A stretch of DNA of 64,000 nucleotides, taken from positions 915,619-979,618 of the forward strand of contig NZ_CP019436.1 in assembly GCF_002201895.1 (NCBI RefSeq), in the 5' to 3' direction. The notes under the pieces are model-generated. The model was not told where the DNA came from, did not search any database, and saw only the letters and a program-made list of their open reading frames with translations. The position numbers were made by a program, and so were the translations under genes. This DNA comes from Methanopyrus sp. SNP6. GTDB lineage: Archaea; JAADCQ01; Methanopyri; Methanopyrales; Methanopyraceae. The number at the start of each line of letters is the position of its first letter. The first letter of the stretch is position 1. Positions 1-8,800 of this stretch are shown piece after piece.

Positions 1-377
1 AACGCGTTCATGACCTCACGGTCGACGTCCTCAACACGCCCCGAGGCGATGACTTTCCACCCGTCGCCCTCATCCCTGTACAGTCTTGGGTTCCTCTGCC
101 CACCGCCACGGTAGAACTCTCGTCGCACCCTGTACCGATACCCGTCCACTCCCCAGAACACGACCTCCACCACAGCCCTGCGCTCTCCTTCCCTTATTAG
201 ATGGTCGTAACTCCGGAACGTACGCGGGAAAAGCGCTAGAGTGATGGCCTCCAGTACAGTAGTCTTACCTGCGCCGTTCGGACCTACGAGTACGTTGATT
301 CCTTCACGGAACTCGATCTCGGTGCTACTGTGGGACCTGAGGTTTTCTATCCTCACACGCTCGATCATTACGATCAT
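1..377 (-). CDS. rad50: Rad50 ATPase, N-terminal fragment (cut by window edge)
   Basis: This is the N-terminal part of the SMC-like ATPase Rad50, which with Mre11 tethers and processes DNA double-strand breaks. Translating the minus strand gives an opening of the type IERVRIENLRSH followed by a Walker A loop GPNGAGKTTVLEA at about residues 35-47, the standard Rad50 start. The ATG at 377-375 shares one base with the mre11 stop codon (TGATG), so the two are translationally coupled; a second in-frame ATG lies at 368-366. The coiled coil, zinc hook and C-terminal ATPase half lie outside the window. The identification rests on the Walker region plus position after mre11. Confidence 0.9.
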   Translation of the reverse strand, partial: MIVMIERVRIENLRSHSSTEIEFREGINVLVGPNGAGKTTVLEAITLALFPRTFRSYDHLIREGERRAVVEVVFWGVDGYRYRVRREFYRGGGQRNPRLYRDEGDGWKVIASGRVEDVDREVMNA

Positions 378-1738
378 CACCCGATCCAGCGGTCCAGTGA
401 GGGCCGGCCGGAGGACCCGAGCTTAGATCCCGTAGTGCGACTCATCCCTTCGGACGACGTCCCACGTCCCCCGACGTTCACCTCCTCACTACCCACCTCG
501 GAGCGCTCCTCTTCCCCTGATCCTTTCGGTTCCTCCGAGGACCCCTCCGAACCCTCCGACCCCGGTTCTCTCGCGACGATACTTTCGACGTCCTCCAGAT
601 CGGGAGGGTTGTCCTCCCGGACGCCCCTCAGTATCTCCAGCGCCACCTCGACCACGACGTCGTCCGGCACGTCCACGCGGTTCAGGGTCGCGGCCTTGGC
701 CTTCTTAACACCCTCTCGGATTATGCCCTCGAGGTTAATCGGTCCTCGGGTCTCGTCTCCTCCCTCGACCTCGCGCCTCCGCTCATGTAGCTCCACCACG
801 CATCGATCGGCCCCAGCTTCGATAGCGACCTTCTCGACATCTTCCGGGGATGCGTTCGTATCCTTGGCTATCACCTTAACGATCTGCCCACGCTTGATCT
901 TCCTACGTAGTTCCTCTTCCCAGTGTTCTCCCCTGACTTCCACTACGGATAGTCCTCGACTCCACTCTACCTCAACGAACTCGTGTTCGGCGAGTCCGTC
1001 TCGGTCGAACTCCACGAGGAAGAAACCGCGACGCCCGTGCGTGCCCCTCTCGTCCCTGATCTCCCGGAACGTCAGCGGCTCGGGGCTCCCGGGGTAAGGG
1101 GCCGGATTCCCGTGGATCTTCTCCTCACGACTCGGGACGTGGACGTGGCCCATCGCGTAGTAATCGTGTCCCTCAGGGAAGTACGCGGGTTCCACGACCT
1201 CGGACTCGTCTGGGATAGTCCCAGGGAGGGCTTGGTGGAAGATCGCCACGTTGACGTCCGCCTCAGGGTCAGGTCTGTACTTGGATCTGATGACCTTAGC
1301 CTTCTCAACGAACGAGTTCTTCGGCAGGTACTGGAGCCCGTGGAACGTCACACGTACACCGTCGAAGGTGGCCGTATACCGATGTCTCTCAGGACGTCGC
1401 TCCGAGTAGTAGAGGTGCCGGACCAGTCCCATCCGCTCCAGCACGGAGATCGGAGAAACGGCACCTTTCCTCCGGCGGATCTCGTGGTTACCCGCTGTCG
1501 CGATGGTTTCGATACCGTCTTCCTTCAGCTTCGAGAGCTCCTCCACGGCCAAATACAGTGCCTCAGTCTTGGGCCGTGCGTGCTCGAAGAGATCACCCGC
1601 GATCACGAGTACATCCACGGAACACTCGCGGACCTCCTCCATCAGCCGCTCGAACGTCTCCATCACGGCCTCTTCTCGGGAACGTAAGTTCATTAGGGCG
1701 TGACCGAGGTGGACGTCTGCCACGTGGGCCATCCTCAA
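377..1738 (-). CDS. mre11: Mre11 nuclease
   Basis: Mre11 is a Mn-dependent metallophosphoesterase nuclease that resects broken DNA ends with Rad50. The calcineurin-type motifs are all present in order: VADVHLGH, VIAGDLFEH, ATAGNHE, an IFHQ element and GHVHVP. The C-terminal 80 or so residues are acidic and low in complexity and look disordered. The start is chosen as TTG at 1738, which has a GGGGATC Shine-Dalgarno-like run just upstream; the ATG at 1732 is an alternative two codons in. The gene follows herA by two bases and is coupled to rad50, so nurA-herA-mre11-rad50 reads as one operon. Confidence 0.93.
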   Translation of the reverse strand: MRMAHVADVHLGHALMNLRSREEAVMETFERLMEEVRECSVDVLVIAGDLFEHARPKTEALYLAVEELSKLKEDGIETIATAGNHEIRRRKGAVSPISVLERMGLVRHLYYSERRPERHRYTATFDGVRVTFHGLQYLPKNSFVEKAKVIRSKYRPDPEADVNVAIFHQALPGTIPDESEVVEPAYFPEGHDYYAMGHVHVPSREEKIHGNPAPYPGSPEPLTFREIRDERGTHGRRGFFLVEFDRDGLAEHEFVEVEWSRGLSVVEVRGEHWEEELRRKIKRGQIVKVIAKDTNASPEDVEKVAIEAGADRCVVELHERRREVEGGDETRGPINLEGIIREGVKKAKAATLNRVDVPDDVVVEVALEILRGVREDNPPDLEDVESIVAREPGSEGSEGSSEEPKGSGEEERSEVGSEEVNVGGRGTSSEGMSRTTGSKLGSSGRPSLDRWIG

Positions 1739-1740
1739 GG

Positions 1741-3324
1741 TCAGATCCCCAAGTCCAGGTCCTCTTCCGCATCGGTCTCCTCCCACCGCTCCACGATCTC
1801 GAGAACGTCCGGTGTCTCGCCGCCATGACGGGTCTTCCTCGGCCTGACGTCCACGAACGCCGGGATCCGGATCGCACTACCAGTCACGAACGCCGTGCCG
1901 GTGGGTAACCCCTTGATTCGCTCAAGAGCCTCCTTAGTGATCCCTTCACCGCTCTTCCGGATGTTCTCCAGATCGTCCGGGTTGGCCGTACGGAGGACGA
2001 TCATGGTGTTGCATTGAGAGAGAACTGTCGTGTCCACGCGACCCGGTCGCTGGCTCACAACGCACAGTCCGGCCAAGAACTTCCTCCCCTCTCGCGCGAA
2101 GTCTCGAACGACGGATAACGCGGTCTTGGAAGAGGATCTCTCCTCACCCGCCGGAGCGAAGTTGTGGGCCTCCTCCAGGACAACGAACACCGGCGGGATC
2201 TCGTCCCTCTGTCTGAGCTCGAACAACCGCCTCAAGAAGTGCGTGACCACGATCTGCTGCGCCCTGTCCGGAACCCCACGCAGGTTCAGGACCAGCACGC
2301 GACCCGGACGCACGTGCCGCCTAAGATCCGGAGACTCGGACGTGTCAAAGATTCCGTACCTCAGCAGCGGGCGTAGGTCCCTCAAGACCGCCCTCGCCGC
2401 CTGGTATTGCACCACGTCTCCGCTGGCCCTCGCACGCTTCGCCTGAGCGTCGAGCTCCTCGACCACGTCCTCAAGGGAGTACTTCTCGCCTTTTTCCCTG
2501 TACCTACGCTGCAGCTCCTTCACTACTTCCTCCAGCACCTGTGGCGCCGCCTTACGCTTCGACAACTCCGGAGCCAGCACCTCGAAGTCGTCAACCTCGA
2601 GCTTTGTCGTGTCGATCGTGATAGGGTAGTCCTTCAAACCTTCCGAGTGCGGGGGGGCGAAGATCTCCACGTCGCTCAGTCCCTCGGGCTCCAGTCCCCA
2701 TCGCTCCAGTCGCTCCCGATCATGCGAAGGCTCACGCAGGCTGGTGTACTCCCCGTGCGGATCGATCACCACGACCGGAACACCGTGCCGTACCGTCTCC
2801 TCGATCAACACACCTACGGTGTAGCTCTTACCGCTACCCGTCATTCCGAGCACGGCGCAGTGAAGCGTTATCAGCTCGTTCAGACCCAGGAAAACCCTCG
2901 CCCGGGAATCCTTTAGACGTCCCAGGAACACCTCACCCTTCGAGAACAACTCCTCCAGCTCCGATTCAGGCAGCCGGTAGACAGCGTCCGTGGGCCTCGC
3001 GGGCATCCTAGGATCACGGAGTCGCCCGTCCTCGAGCGCCCCCAGCACCTCGACCCTAGCCACGACCGTCCAGTCCAGATCGGGCACGGGCCGTCCGCTC
3101 ACCATCGAAGCCTTGGCGATCTCACCCTTGATCCCCTCGTGCACGTCCCGGCGCACGTCTTCCACGCGGCCCAGGAGCTCTCGACCGTCCGAGTCCGGCT
3201 CCCGCACGACCACGTAATCTCCCACACCGACGTCCTCCGCGTCCCGGCTCACCACGAACGTAAACTCACGCACGGACGGGCTCTCATAGACGTACCCGAC
3301 GACCTTACGATCCACCATCCTCAC
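1741..3324 (-). CDS. herA: HerA bipolar DNA translocase/helicase
   Basis: HerA is a hexameric FtsK-like ATPase that works with NurA in 5' strand resection at breaks. The 527-residue product has an N-terminal beta-barrel HAS region over roughly the first 130 residues, Walker A GMTGSGKS at 160-167 and Walker B VFVVLEEAH at 379-387, matching the family in order and length. GTG at 3324 is taken as the start; the ATG at 3318 is equally possible because a GGGGGTGAGG tract precedes both. It overlaps the end of nurA by 20 bases, consistent with co-transcription. Confidence 0.93.
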   Translation of the reverse strand: MRMVDRKVVGYVYESPSVREFTFVVSRDAEDVGVGDYVVVREPDSDGRELLGRVEDVRRDVHEGIKGEIAKASMVSGRPVPDLDWTVVARVEVLGALEDGRLRDPRMPARPTDAVYRLPESELEELFSKGEVFLGRLKDSRARVFLGLNELITLHCAVLGMTGSGKSYTVGVLIEETVRHGVPVVVIDPHGEYTSLREPSHDRERLERWGLEPEGLSDVEIFAPPHSEGLKDYPITIDTTKLEVDDFEVLAPELSKRKAAPQVLEEVVKELQRRYREKGEKYSLEDVVEELDAQAKRARASGDVVQYQAARAVLRDLRPLLRYGIFDTSESPDLRRHVRPGRVLVLNLRGVPDRAQQIVVTHFLRRLFELRQRDEIPPVFVVLEEAHNFAPAGEERSSSKTALSVVRDFAREGRKFLAGLCVVSQRPGRVDTTVLSQCNTMIVLRTANPDDLENIRKSGEGITKEALERIKGLPTGTAFVTGSAIRIPAFVDVRPRKTRHGGETPDVLEIVERWEETDAEEDLDLGI

Positions 3325-4474
3325 CCCCGTGCCTTACGTGAATCTCCCGCTCCGCCTCCGCGCTCGACCTGCGCCTGGGACGCGACTCCCGCCGAAGCTT
3401 TCGGAACACCGTGAAGATAACGTCGAACCGTCCGTCCAACGCCAGCTCTGTCAAGACTTCTTCCTCTATCCAGTCAACCAGAGACCTTCCAACCTTCGCG
3501 AACTCGTCGGCCATCACCAGTGGGAACGGTATCCCGTACCCACCGTACTCTATCGAAGTACCCAGAACGACGCCGGCCGCCTCATCTGGGTCCACGAACT
3601 CCGGGATCTCAACACGAACTGGCGGTGAATACTTAGTAGTCCGCACGTAGAACGTGAAGACGGAGTATCCGGTGGCCTCCTCGAACTCACGAACTACCTG
3701 GTAATCCCCGTCCGGAAGTTCGAACGCGTGAGTGCGCTCGCCGACCTCCAGAACAGGACCCCCGTCGAGTTCACGGGAGAGTGCCACTGGATCGTTCGGA
3801 AGAGCCTTCAGCGGGAGGTCCTCCCCCAACTCGTCCCGCACGTCCCTGAGCAGGTGCTTCGCCTTACAGTCCTCCACGACACCCATCACGACGGCGTCTT
3901 CCTCCTCGCAAACCTCCAACATCGCCCGGCGAGCATCCAGGATTCGACCCCAGTAATCCCGTCGGTTCGGACTGTCTTCGTTCGCACCTTTCAGATCGTG
4001 GTGTGGTACAATCGGTCCGTCCAGCATCACTACCTCTCCACCGCGCTCCACCGCCCGAGTGGCCACGTCGGACTCCAACTTCACGCGCCTCGCCGCCACC
4101 CTCATCTGCGGGGTCCTCGTCCTGGAGAGGACGCCGAAGTCCCACGAGGAGAACACGTCCGCCTCCGACCAGGCCGCCGCCCGCGTCACGTAGAGAACGA
4201 CGCCCTGGTACTCCCTCATCCCCTCCCCGCCGTCCACACCGAACGTGACTTCGGGGTCCGGATGTTCCGGCTTCACCTCCCGCTTGCGCTCCGCCACGAC
4301 CTCCAGTACGCGGCGCAGGACCGGGTTCCTGACAGGAGAGACCCGTCGATACACGTTGATCACGTCCTCCGCAAGCTCCCGCCGACGCCGCGAGATATCC
4401 TCTAACAACCGGCCGTAGTCCCGACCGCGCCTTACGCGACCACGCTCCAGAAACCGGTCGAGCTCTCCGGCCAA
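3305..4474 (-). CDS. nurA: NurA 5'-3' nuclease
   Basis: NurA is the RNase H-fold nuclease partner of HerA. The protein (389 residues) has a helical, arginine-rich N-terminus. The metal-binding segment VTFGVDGGEGM lies near residue 75, supplying the family's first catalytic aspartate, and a further acidic segment VMLDGPIVPHH lies near residue 155. The start is TTG at 4474, the longest in-frame choice. It is the first gene of the repair operon; the roughly 100 bases between it and tRNA-Asp hold the likely promoter but I see no strong TATA box. The assignment rests on the DGG motif, length and adjacency to herA. Confidence 0.85.
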   Translation of the reverse strand: MAGELDRFLERGRVRRGRDYGRLLEDISRRRRELAEDVINVYRRVSPVRNPVLRRVLEVVAERKREVKPEHPDPEVTFGVDGGEGMREYQGVVLYVTRAAAWSEADVFSSWDFGVLSRTRTPQMRVAARRVKLESDVATRAVERGGEVVMLDGPIVPHHDLKGANEDSPNRRDYWGRILDARRAMLEVCEEEDAVVMGVVEDCKAKHLLRDVRDELGEDLPLKALPNDPVALSRELDGGPVLEVGERTHAFELPDGDYQVVREFEEATGYSVFTFYVRTTKYSPPVRVEIPEFVDPDEAAGVVLGTSIEYGGYGIPFPLVMADEFAKVGRSLVDWIEEEVLTELALDGRFDVIFTVFRKLRRESRPRRRSSAEAEREIHVRHGGEDGGS

Positions 4475-4577
4475 GGGCGACGTTCTCCCCGTTCACTTCG
4501 ACGTTTCCCCAGACAGGGTGCCGATAACTAGCTTGCGGGAGACAGAACGTTACGACATTCATAACAATTTACGGTTT

Positions 4578-4655
4578 TGGCGCCCCGGCCGGGATTTGAA
4601 CCCGGGTCCCGGGCTCGACAGGCCCGGATGATAGACCGGGCTACACCGCCGGGGC
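4578..4655 (-). tRNA. tRNA-Asp (GTC) with C at position 8
   Basis: The minus strand folds as a full cloverleaf: acceptor GCCCCGG/CCGGGGC, anticodon stem CGGGC/GCCCG with loop CTGTCGA (anticodon GTC), T arm CCGGG-TTCAAAT-CCCGG, discriminator G73 and an encoded CCA. Position 8, nearly always T in tRNA genes, is C here (plus-strand base 4648 is g). This fits the C8-to-U8 editing known from Methanopyrus. No intron is seen. Confidence 0.95.
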
Positions 4656-4687
4656 TCGTCCTTCCGCACCCTCTCACCACCCGCCTA

Positions 4688-4695
4688 ATTATAAA
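4688..4695 (-). promoter_or_regulatory. TATA box for tRNA-Asp
   Basis: On the minus strand the box reads TTTATAAT and lies 33-40 bases upstream of the tRNA 5' end, allowing a few bases of 5' leader. It follows the stop codon of the upstream pilin-like gene directly, so the tRNA has its own promoter in a very tight space. Confidence 0.6.
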
Positions 4696-4697
4696 CT

Positions 4698-5156
4698 TTA
4701 CTCCTTAACCCGCTCCACGACCACCTTGATGAGTCCTCCTCCCGTCACATCCACCCTGTAGCTCGCCCATGATCCCTTCACTGGGTTCGGGATCTCGCTG
4801 ACCGACTTCGGACGTCCGTACAGTGCCACGTAAACTTGCAGCAACACATTACGCTTCAGCAGGTCCACGACGCCTGTGGAGTTGTTGCCGGAGTAGCTGA
4901 GCTCGTATTCTACCCTGTCATCACTTAACTGGTATCTCACCACCGATAAGTTACCCGATACCTCCAAATTATCCACTGAGACCCCGACAGCCACCTGCTC
5001 TCGAGTCTTCGCGACGGCGTCGCTCACAGCCTTCTTCACGCAGTACCACTCATATTCTGGACCCATGTACCGACCCGCAATGAACGCCGCCGTGAGTACG
5101 ATAATGGACAACAGTACGAACTCCACCGATACCTGGCCTGACGTGCGAGTGTCCAT
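4698..5156 (-). CDS. Class III signal peptide (pilin-like) protein, 152 aa
   Basis: This small exported protein starts with a short leader MDTRTS followed by GQVSVEF and about 18 hydrophobic residues, the class III (QxSxE) type cut by an archaeal prepilin peptidase of the EppA kind. The hydrophobic segment would form the pilus core helix; residues 35-152 form a beta-rich head. ATG at 5156 gives the expected short leader. It is the last of three such genes read in series (6127 to 4698) downstream of the main pilus locus. A minor pilin or pseudopilin role is inferred; head domain homology was not recognised. Confidence 0.75.
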   Translation of the reverse strand: MDTRTSGQVSVEFVLLSIIVLTAAFIAGRYMGPEYEWYCVKKAVSDAVAKTREQVAVGVSVDNLEVSGNLSVVRYQLSDDRVEYELSYSGNNSTGVVDLLKRNVLLQVYVALYGRPKSVSEIPNPVKGSWASYRVDVTGGGLIKVVVERVKE

Positions 5157-5163
5157 CTGGGGC

Positions 5164-5718
5164 TTAGCCCCCTGGTATCACGTACAGACCGAATTCGAAC
5201 GGCTCGCCCGAAGTAGAAACCCACCACCCTCTCGGCCATTCTTCCACAGGTACGATGCTCCCGTATCTCGTGTAGGAGTCAGGGTCGATCAAGACGACAC
5301 CGGGAGTGTTAGGAGGGTACCCGACCAGTACAGGTACGCTGGTAGTAACCTCCACGTCCCCACGCCACCGACCACCGAGCCTAAGAATTACCACGATCTC
5401 GCCAGGACCACCCGGCTTACCCTCCACCCGGACCTTAAGGTAGTACTCGCTGTTCCCTATCTTCTTCGGCAGGTGTATTTGGTTCGCGGTACTCTGCCAG
5501 TCCGGGAGCCAGCTGATCGTTCCGGCGATCGCGTTCGCGACGTAGTTGGCGATGTACCGGGCTTCGATCAACGCCATCACGTCCGACACTCCCAGGAACG
5601 TGCCCACGACCGAGTACGTGAAATACGCACTGAGGACCAACATCATGAGCAACAACGCCGCGAACTCCACCGTTACCTGTCCACTAGGCGTTGCGAACGA
5701 CGAGCTTCGGGCCCTCAA
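5164..5718 (-). CDS. Class III signal peptide (pilin-like) protein, 184 aa
   Basis: The N-terminus carries SGQVTVEFAALLL followed by a long hydrophobic stretch, again the GQxxxE class III prepilin signature, here after a 12-residue leader from TTG 5718. That start overlaps the preceding gene by 35 bases and no later in-frame start precedes the signal. The head (residues 50-184) has beta-rich segments and a proline/tyrosine-rich end without cysteines. It lies between two similar genes in one orientation, so it is probably a minor pilin of the same filament. Exact function is unknown. Confidence 0.7.
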   Translation of the reverse strand: MRARSSSFATPSGQVTVEFAALLLMMLVLSAYFTYSVVGTFLGVSDVMALIEARYIANYVANAIAGTISWLPDWQSTANQIHLPKKIGNSEYYLKVRVEGKPGGPGEIVVILRLGGRWRGDVEVTTSVPVLVGYPPNTPGVVLIDPDSYTRYGSIVPVEEWPRGWWVSTSGEPFEFGLYVIPGG

Positions 5719-6127
5719 CGACGCTCACCTCCACAGTTCCTGGTACAGTTACGTTCTCCACTACAACGTCCTTCCCGAACGAGTAGAACTTGGCGACGCC
5801 TTTAACGCCGTTACCCTTGACGATCACGTAGTATTCGTCGTGCTGGCCTGTCGGTTCCACACTCACCGTGTAGCTTCCTTGAGCACTATATCTGCCCTTG
5901 ATCCCGACGGTGAACCTGGTCCCGACGTCGCATGCTGCGGCTTTATCGAGCACTCTGGCCAGCTGCTCCGCCATCGCCTTCGCCTCGAGGGCGGACGCGG
6001 CCTCCTCGACACCGCCTGGCCCGTACATTCCCTCCTTCACGAACGCCATCGTCACACCGACGGCGGTGACTCCTATCAACAAAACCAGGAAGTACTCCAG
6101 AGAAGCCTGACCGCGGGAGAAATTCAT
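5684..6127 (-). CDS. Class III signal peptide (pilin-like) protein, 147 aa
   Basis: From the ATG at 6127 the protein begins MNFSRGQASLEYFLVLL, a textbook class III signal: charged leader, GQ cleavage site, glutamate at mature position 5 and a hydrophobic helix. The first part of the head is alanine-rich and helical (EAASALEAKAMAEQ), the rest is beta-rich. It is first of the three pilin-like genes 6127-4698 and is divergent from the large gene starting at 6170, with only 42 bases between them for both promoters. Predicted minor pilin; no closer family recognised. Confidence 0.75.
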   Translation of the reverse strand: MNFSRGQASLEYFLVLLIGVTAVGVTMAFVKEGMYGPGGVEEAASALEAKAMAEQLARVLDKAAACDVGTRFTVGIKGRYSAQGSYTVSVEPTGQHDEYYVIVKGNGVKGVAKFYSFGKDVVVENVTVPGTVEVSVVEGPKLVVRNA

Positions 6128-6169
6128 AAACAAAGTCGTGTAACCCCCAATACGGGGCCGTGTCGTAAG

Positions 6170-8707
6170 TTGCCCCTCTTAAAGGAGCGTGGCCAGGTGT
6201 TCACCCTAGACGCGATGACGGCGCTCTTAATCTCCTTGGTACTGGTATCGCTAACCTTAGATTACATTCATATGGTTAGCTGGCCTTCAATCTCGCTCGG
6301 ACAGAAGGTTTCCTCGGTCGCCGTCGTACAGCCTGTCAAGTGGGGATGGGTAGCCACCGGTGTGTACAGGGGAGAACTCCCGCACCTAGAAGTCAAAGAG
6401 ATTAACGTCACGAATTGGAACGCGAACGGCGACAAGTGGACCGCGGAGGTCGACGTCTCGGACGAGATCCCACCGGACAAGAAGATCGTGATGGCGTTCC
6501 TCGTTCTCATGATAGGGGATAATCACGTAGCCGATGCCTACGACCCGAACGATAAAGACCTAGGTGTTTACGTCAATGTGAACGGCGACGAGAGACGCGT
6601 GTTTCCGACGGTCCCAATCGACTGGCGCGGTAACATCGGATGGAATTTCCCATACAACTACAACGGTCGCATCTGGGAGAAGACCATAGTCGACCTCACC
6701 GTGGACGGCATCGGCAACCCGCTCCTTGTCAACAAAACTTCAAACGACGACATCAAGGTGCGGATCGGAGTCAGAATTCGAGGTCGCTGGGGCAGTTCGT
6801 ATAGGGATAAGACCAAGATCGTCCTCGTACTAGCTCCGAAGCAGTTCGACGTCGCTGTCCAAGTTTGGCGTCCAAACGATACTCAGATCGGCCCCCAACC
6901 CTACGACGACCGCGGAGGTAAGACAGGAGTACCTGTTAAAGGCCCTGTAGCGAGTGATCTCAGTAAGGAAGACCCTGTCACGAATTTCGCCGACTGGTAC
7001 GGAGAAGACATAGACAAGGACAGGTTGGAGAACCCAGACGAGAACCCGGTACTCACAGTCAAAGATCTTGTTATGAGAATAGGCAAGGTCTTCGTCGATT
7101 GGGGACGGTGGACTCCGGTGGGAACCGGTCCTTACCGCGAATATTACGATGAAGGCGATGGAACCGTCCATAAATTGGAAAACGCGAGAGACCCGAACGG
7201 TGATGGGGCCGACGGCATAGTCCTGACCCGCCACGGGGATAACATCGACGACTCGTATCACCTCTTCGCGGCGTACGTGATGATGCCAAGGACGTTTTCG
7301 TCCGTATGTCCGCTGGACGCCCCAATGCTCGCGTTAACCACACAGCGCGACGGTCCTCCCGAGTTCTGGGTATACGCTAACGTCAGGACCCCACAAGATA
7401 TAGCTAAGATAGACCCTGCAGATGTCGATGGATCGTTGGGAGAGTCTAATATAGGGACAAACATCACCCACGAGTGGAACAAAACCTCCGACCTTCACGA
7501 AGAGGATCAAATGGAATACTATAAGTACTACGATGACTGGTACTCGAGGAGCATAGGTGTTCCGGCTGACTACCTTTATGGTTCCTCAGGATATGGTCAT
7601 CTAGTGATGATTGACCCGAAAGCCCCATGGCCTACCGGAGGACTCTTAGGCACGACGTCGACGGTCGAGCAAGTGTTAAGAACCCACGACACCATATACG
7701 CGTATTTGAGACTACCGAACAGGAGTCATGGGGTTCATCCTTACTATAATTATGATGTCAATAACGGATATTGGTACCTTAAATACCCGGGAGGTATCCC
7801 GGTTCAAGGCGGCCTCCAACCACGTATCATAACCATTTGGATCAAGGCACCACGATGGCTCTACGAGTGGGCTCCTTGGAACGACTCCGTGAACTTGTCG
7901 TGCGGATTCGCCAACACGAGGTTCAAGAACGTTCCAGGTGACGGTCGCTACGACGAACTCGATATGACGATTAATATTCAGAGGCCGCCCGACATGCCTC
8001 CCATGATCAAGAACTGGTCGGTTCAAGACGTGTACATGTTCGGTAACTTGGACGAGGATCCCGACAACTTCTGGGTCTACATTGATGGTAAGGAGGTTTG
8101 GCCTGATAACTGGGTCCCACCATCAATCGAGGACCTGGAGTCGCTCTCCAGTGGTAAGATCGCAACCCCGGGTATTCACACGATCAGGATCGGTGAGTAC
8201 GAACAACCGTCTCCGGAAGCCGTCGAAATCGGCCCGTTCAACGTTCTCGTCCTGTATAAGGGTACCGTGTACCTGTACTTGCCTTGTCTCAAGAGGGACA
8301 AGGAGGACGCCGTGGATGCTCTCAAGCAGGAATTCAGGAGTCTCGGAATAGACCCGAACGATCCCAGATTGAGGATAACGGTCGCACCATCCCGTGGTTA
8401 CGATAAGCCGCACAAGTTCAGGCTCGTAGTGTGGCAGGAAGAGCGTGCACTTTACACTCCGGAATACTTGAGAAAGTTGTCCGCCGAAACCCTCTCGCAG
8501 ATGCAGTCCTCCGGAGCTCTGAGCTACGTGGCTATGGAATGGGAATACTACAAGGACACGGGAGATGCGACGGGGCTGCGTCGGGCTCTACAATCGATGC
8601 ATTCACTGCTGAGCTCCGTCCTGGGAGTACATTTCAAGATGGAGGTCTATGACGATAAAGACAAGCGGTGGGTGACACTGCTCACTGACCAAGGCCCAGC
8701 GATTTGA
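6170..8707 (+). CDS. Very large exported protein with pilin-like N-terminus, 845 aa
   Basis: The start is taken as TTG at 6170, giving LLKERGQVFTLDAMTALLISLVLVS split as a charged leader, a GQVFTLDA element and one hydrophobic helix. This is a variant of the class III signal with D in place of E. The remaining 800 residues are extracellular in character: rich in Trp, Tyr, Asp, Pro and Gly, with repeated beta-strand patterns and few cysteines. No known domain was recognised. It is the only plus-strand gene in the pilus locus, facing the 567-residue protein at 8791. It may be a tip adhesin or a minor pilin; this is inference. The open frame continues upstream to 5546 but that part is antisense to pilin genes. 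Confidence 0.7.
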   Translation: MPLLKERGQVFTLDAMTALLISLVLVSLTLDYIHMVSWPSISLGQKVSSVAVVQPVKWGWVATGVYRGELPHLEVKEINVTNWNANGDKWTAEVDVSDEIPPDKKIVMAFLVLMIGDNHVADAYDPNDKDLGVYVNVNGDERRVFPTVPIDWRGNIGWNFPYNYNGRIWEKTIVDLTVDGIGNPLLVNKTSNDDIKVRIGVRIRGRWGSSYRDKTKIVLVLAPKQFDVAVQVWRPNDTQIGPQPYDDRGGKTGVPVKGPVASDLSKEDPVTNFADWYGEDIDKDRLENPDENPVLTVKDLVMRIGKVFVDWGRWTPVGTGPYREYYDEGDGTVHKLENARDPNGDGADGIVLTRHGDNIDDSYHLFAAYVMMPRTFSSVCPLDAPMLALTTQRDGPPEFWVYANVRTPQDIAKIDPADVDGSLGESNIGTNITHEWNKTSDLHEEDQMEYYKYYDDWYSRSIGVPADYLYGSSGYGHLVMIDPKAPWPTGGLLGTTSTVEQVLRTHDTIYAYLRLPNRSHGVHPYYNYDVNNGYWYLKYPGGIPVQGGLQPRIITIWIKAPRWLYEWAPWNDSVNLSCGFANTRFKNVPGDGRYDELDMTINIQRPPDMPPMIKNWSVQDVYMFGNLDEDPDNFWVYIDGKEVWPDNWVPPSIEDLESLSSGKIATPGIHTIRIGEYEQPSPEAVEIGPFNVLVLYKGTVYLYLPCLKRDKEDAVDALKQEFRSLGIDPNDPRLRITVAPSRGYDKPHKFRLVVWQEERALYTPEYLRKLSAETLSQMQSSGALSYVAMEWEYYKDTGDATGLRRALQSMHSLLSSVLGVHFKMEVYDDKDKRWVTLLTDQGPAI

Positions 8708-8780
8708 ATCATGCGGACGCTTCGTTTTAACACTAGCTTCCGTAAATGACGTCAGCCGACGTGCGATAACGTGTGTTAAG

Positions 8781-8800
8781 TTAAGGCCAATTAAGGCCAA
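8781..8800. repeat. Tandem 10-bp direct repeat
   Basis: The decamer ttaaggccaa occurs twice in direct succession at 8781-8790 and 8791-8800. The second copy supplies the stop codon of the minus-strand gene. It lies in the 83-base convergent gap, which otherwise shows nothing distinctive. Confidence 0.6.

Noticed and set aside
330-1097. Plus-strand serine/proline-rich frame opposite mre11
   Set aside because: Typical antisense shadow of an acidic GC-rich gene; mre11 on the minus strand has all family motifs.
5546-6169. Upstream extension of the 845-residue frame
   Set aside because: It is antisense to two class III pilin genes and precedes a good signal segment; TTG 6170 is the first plausible start.
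8708-8790. Terminator for the 845-residue gene
   Set aside because: Only a four-T run is present and no hairpin is clear, so nothing is annotated apart from the decamer repeat.
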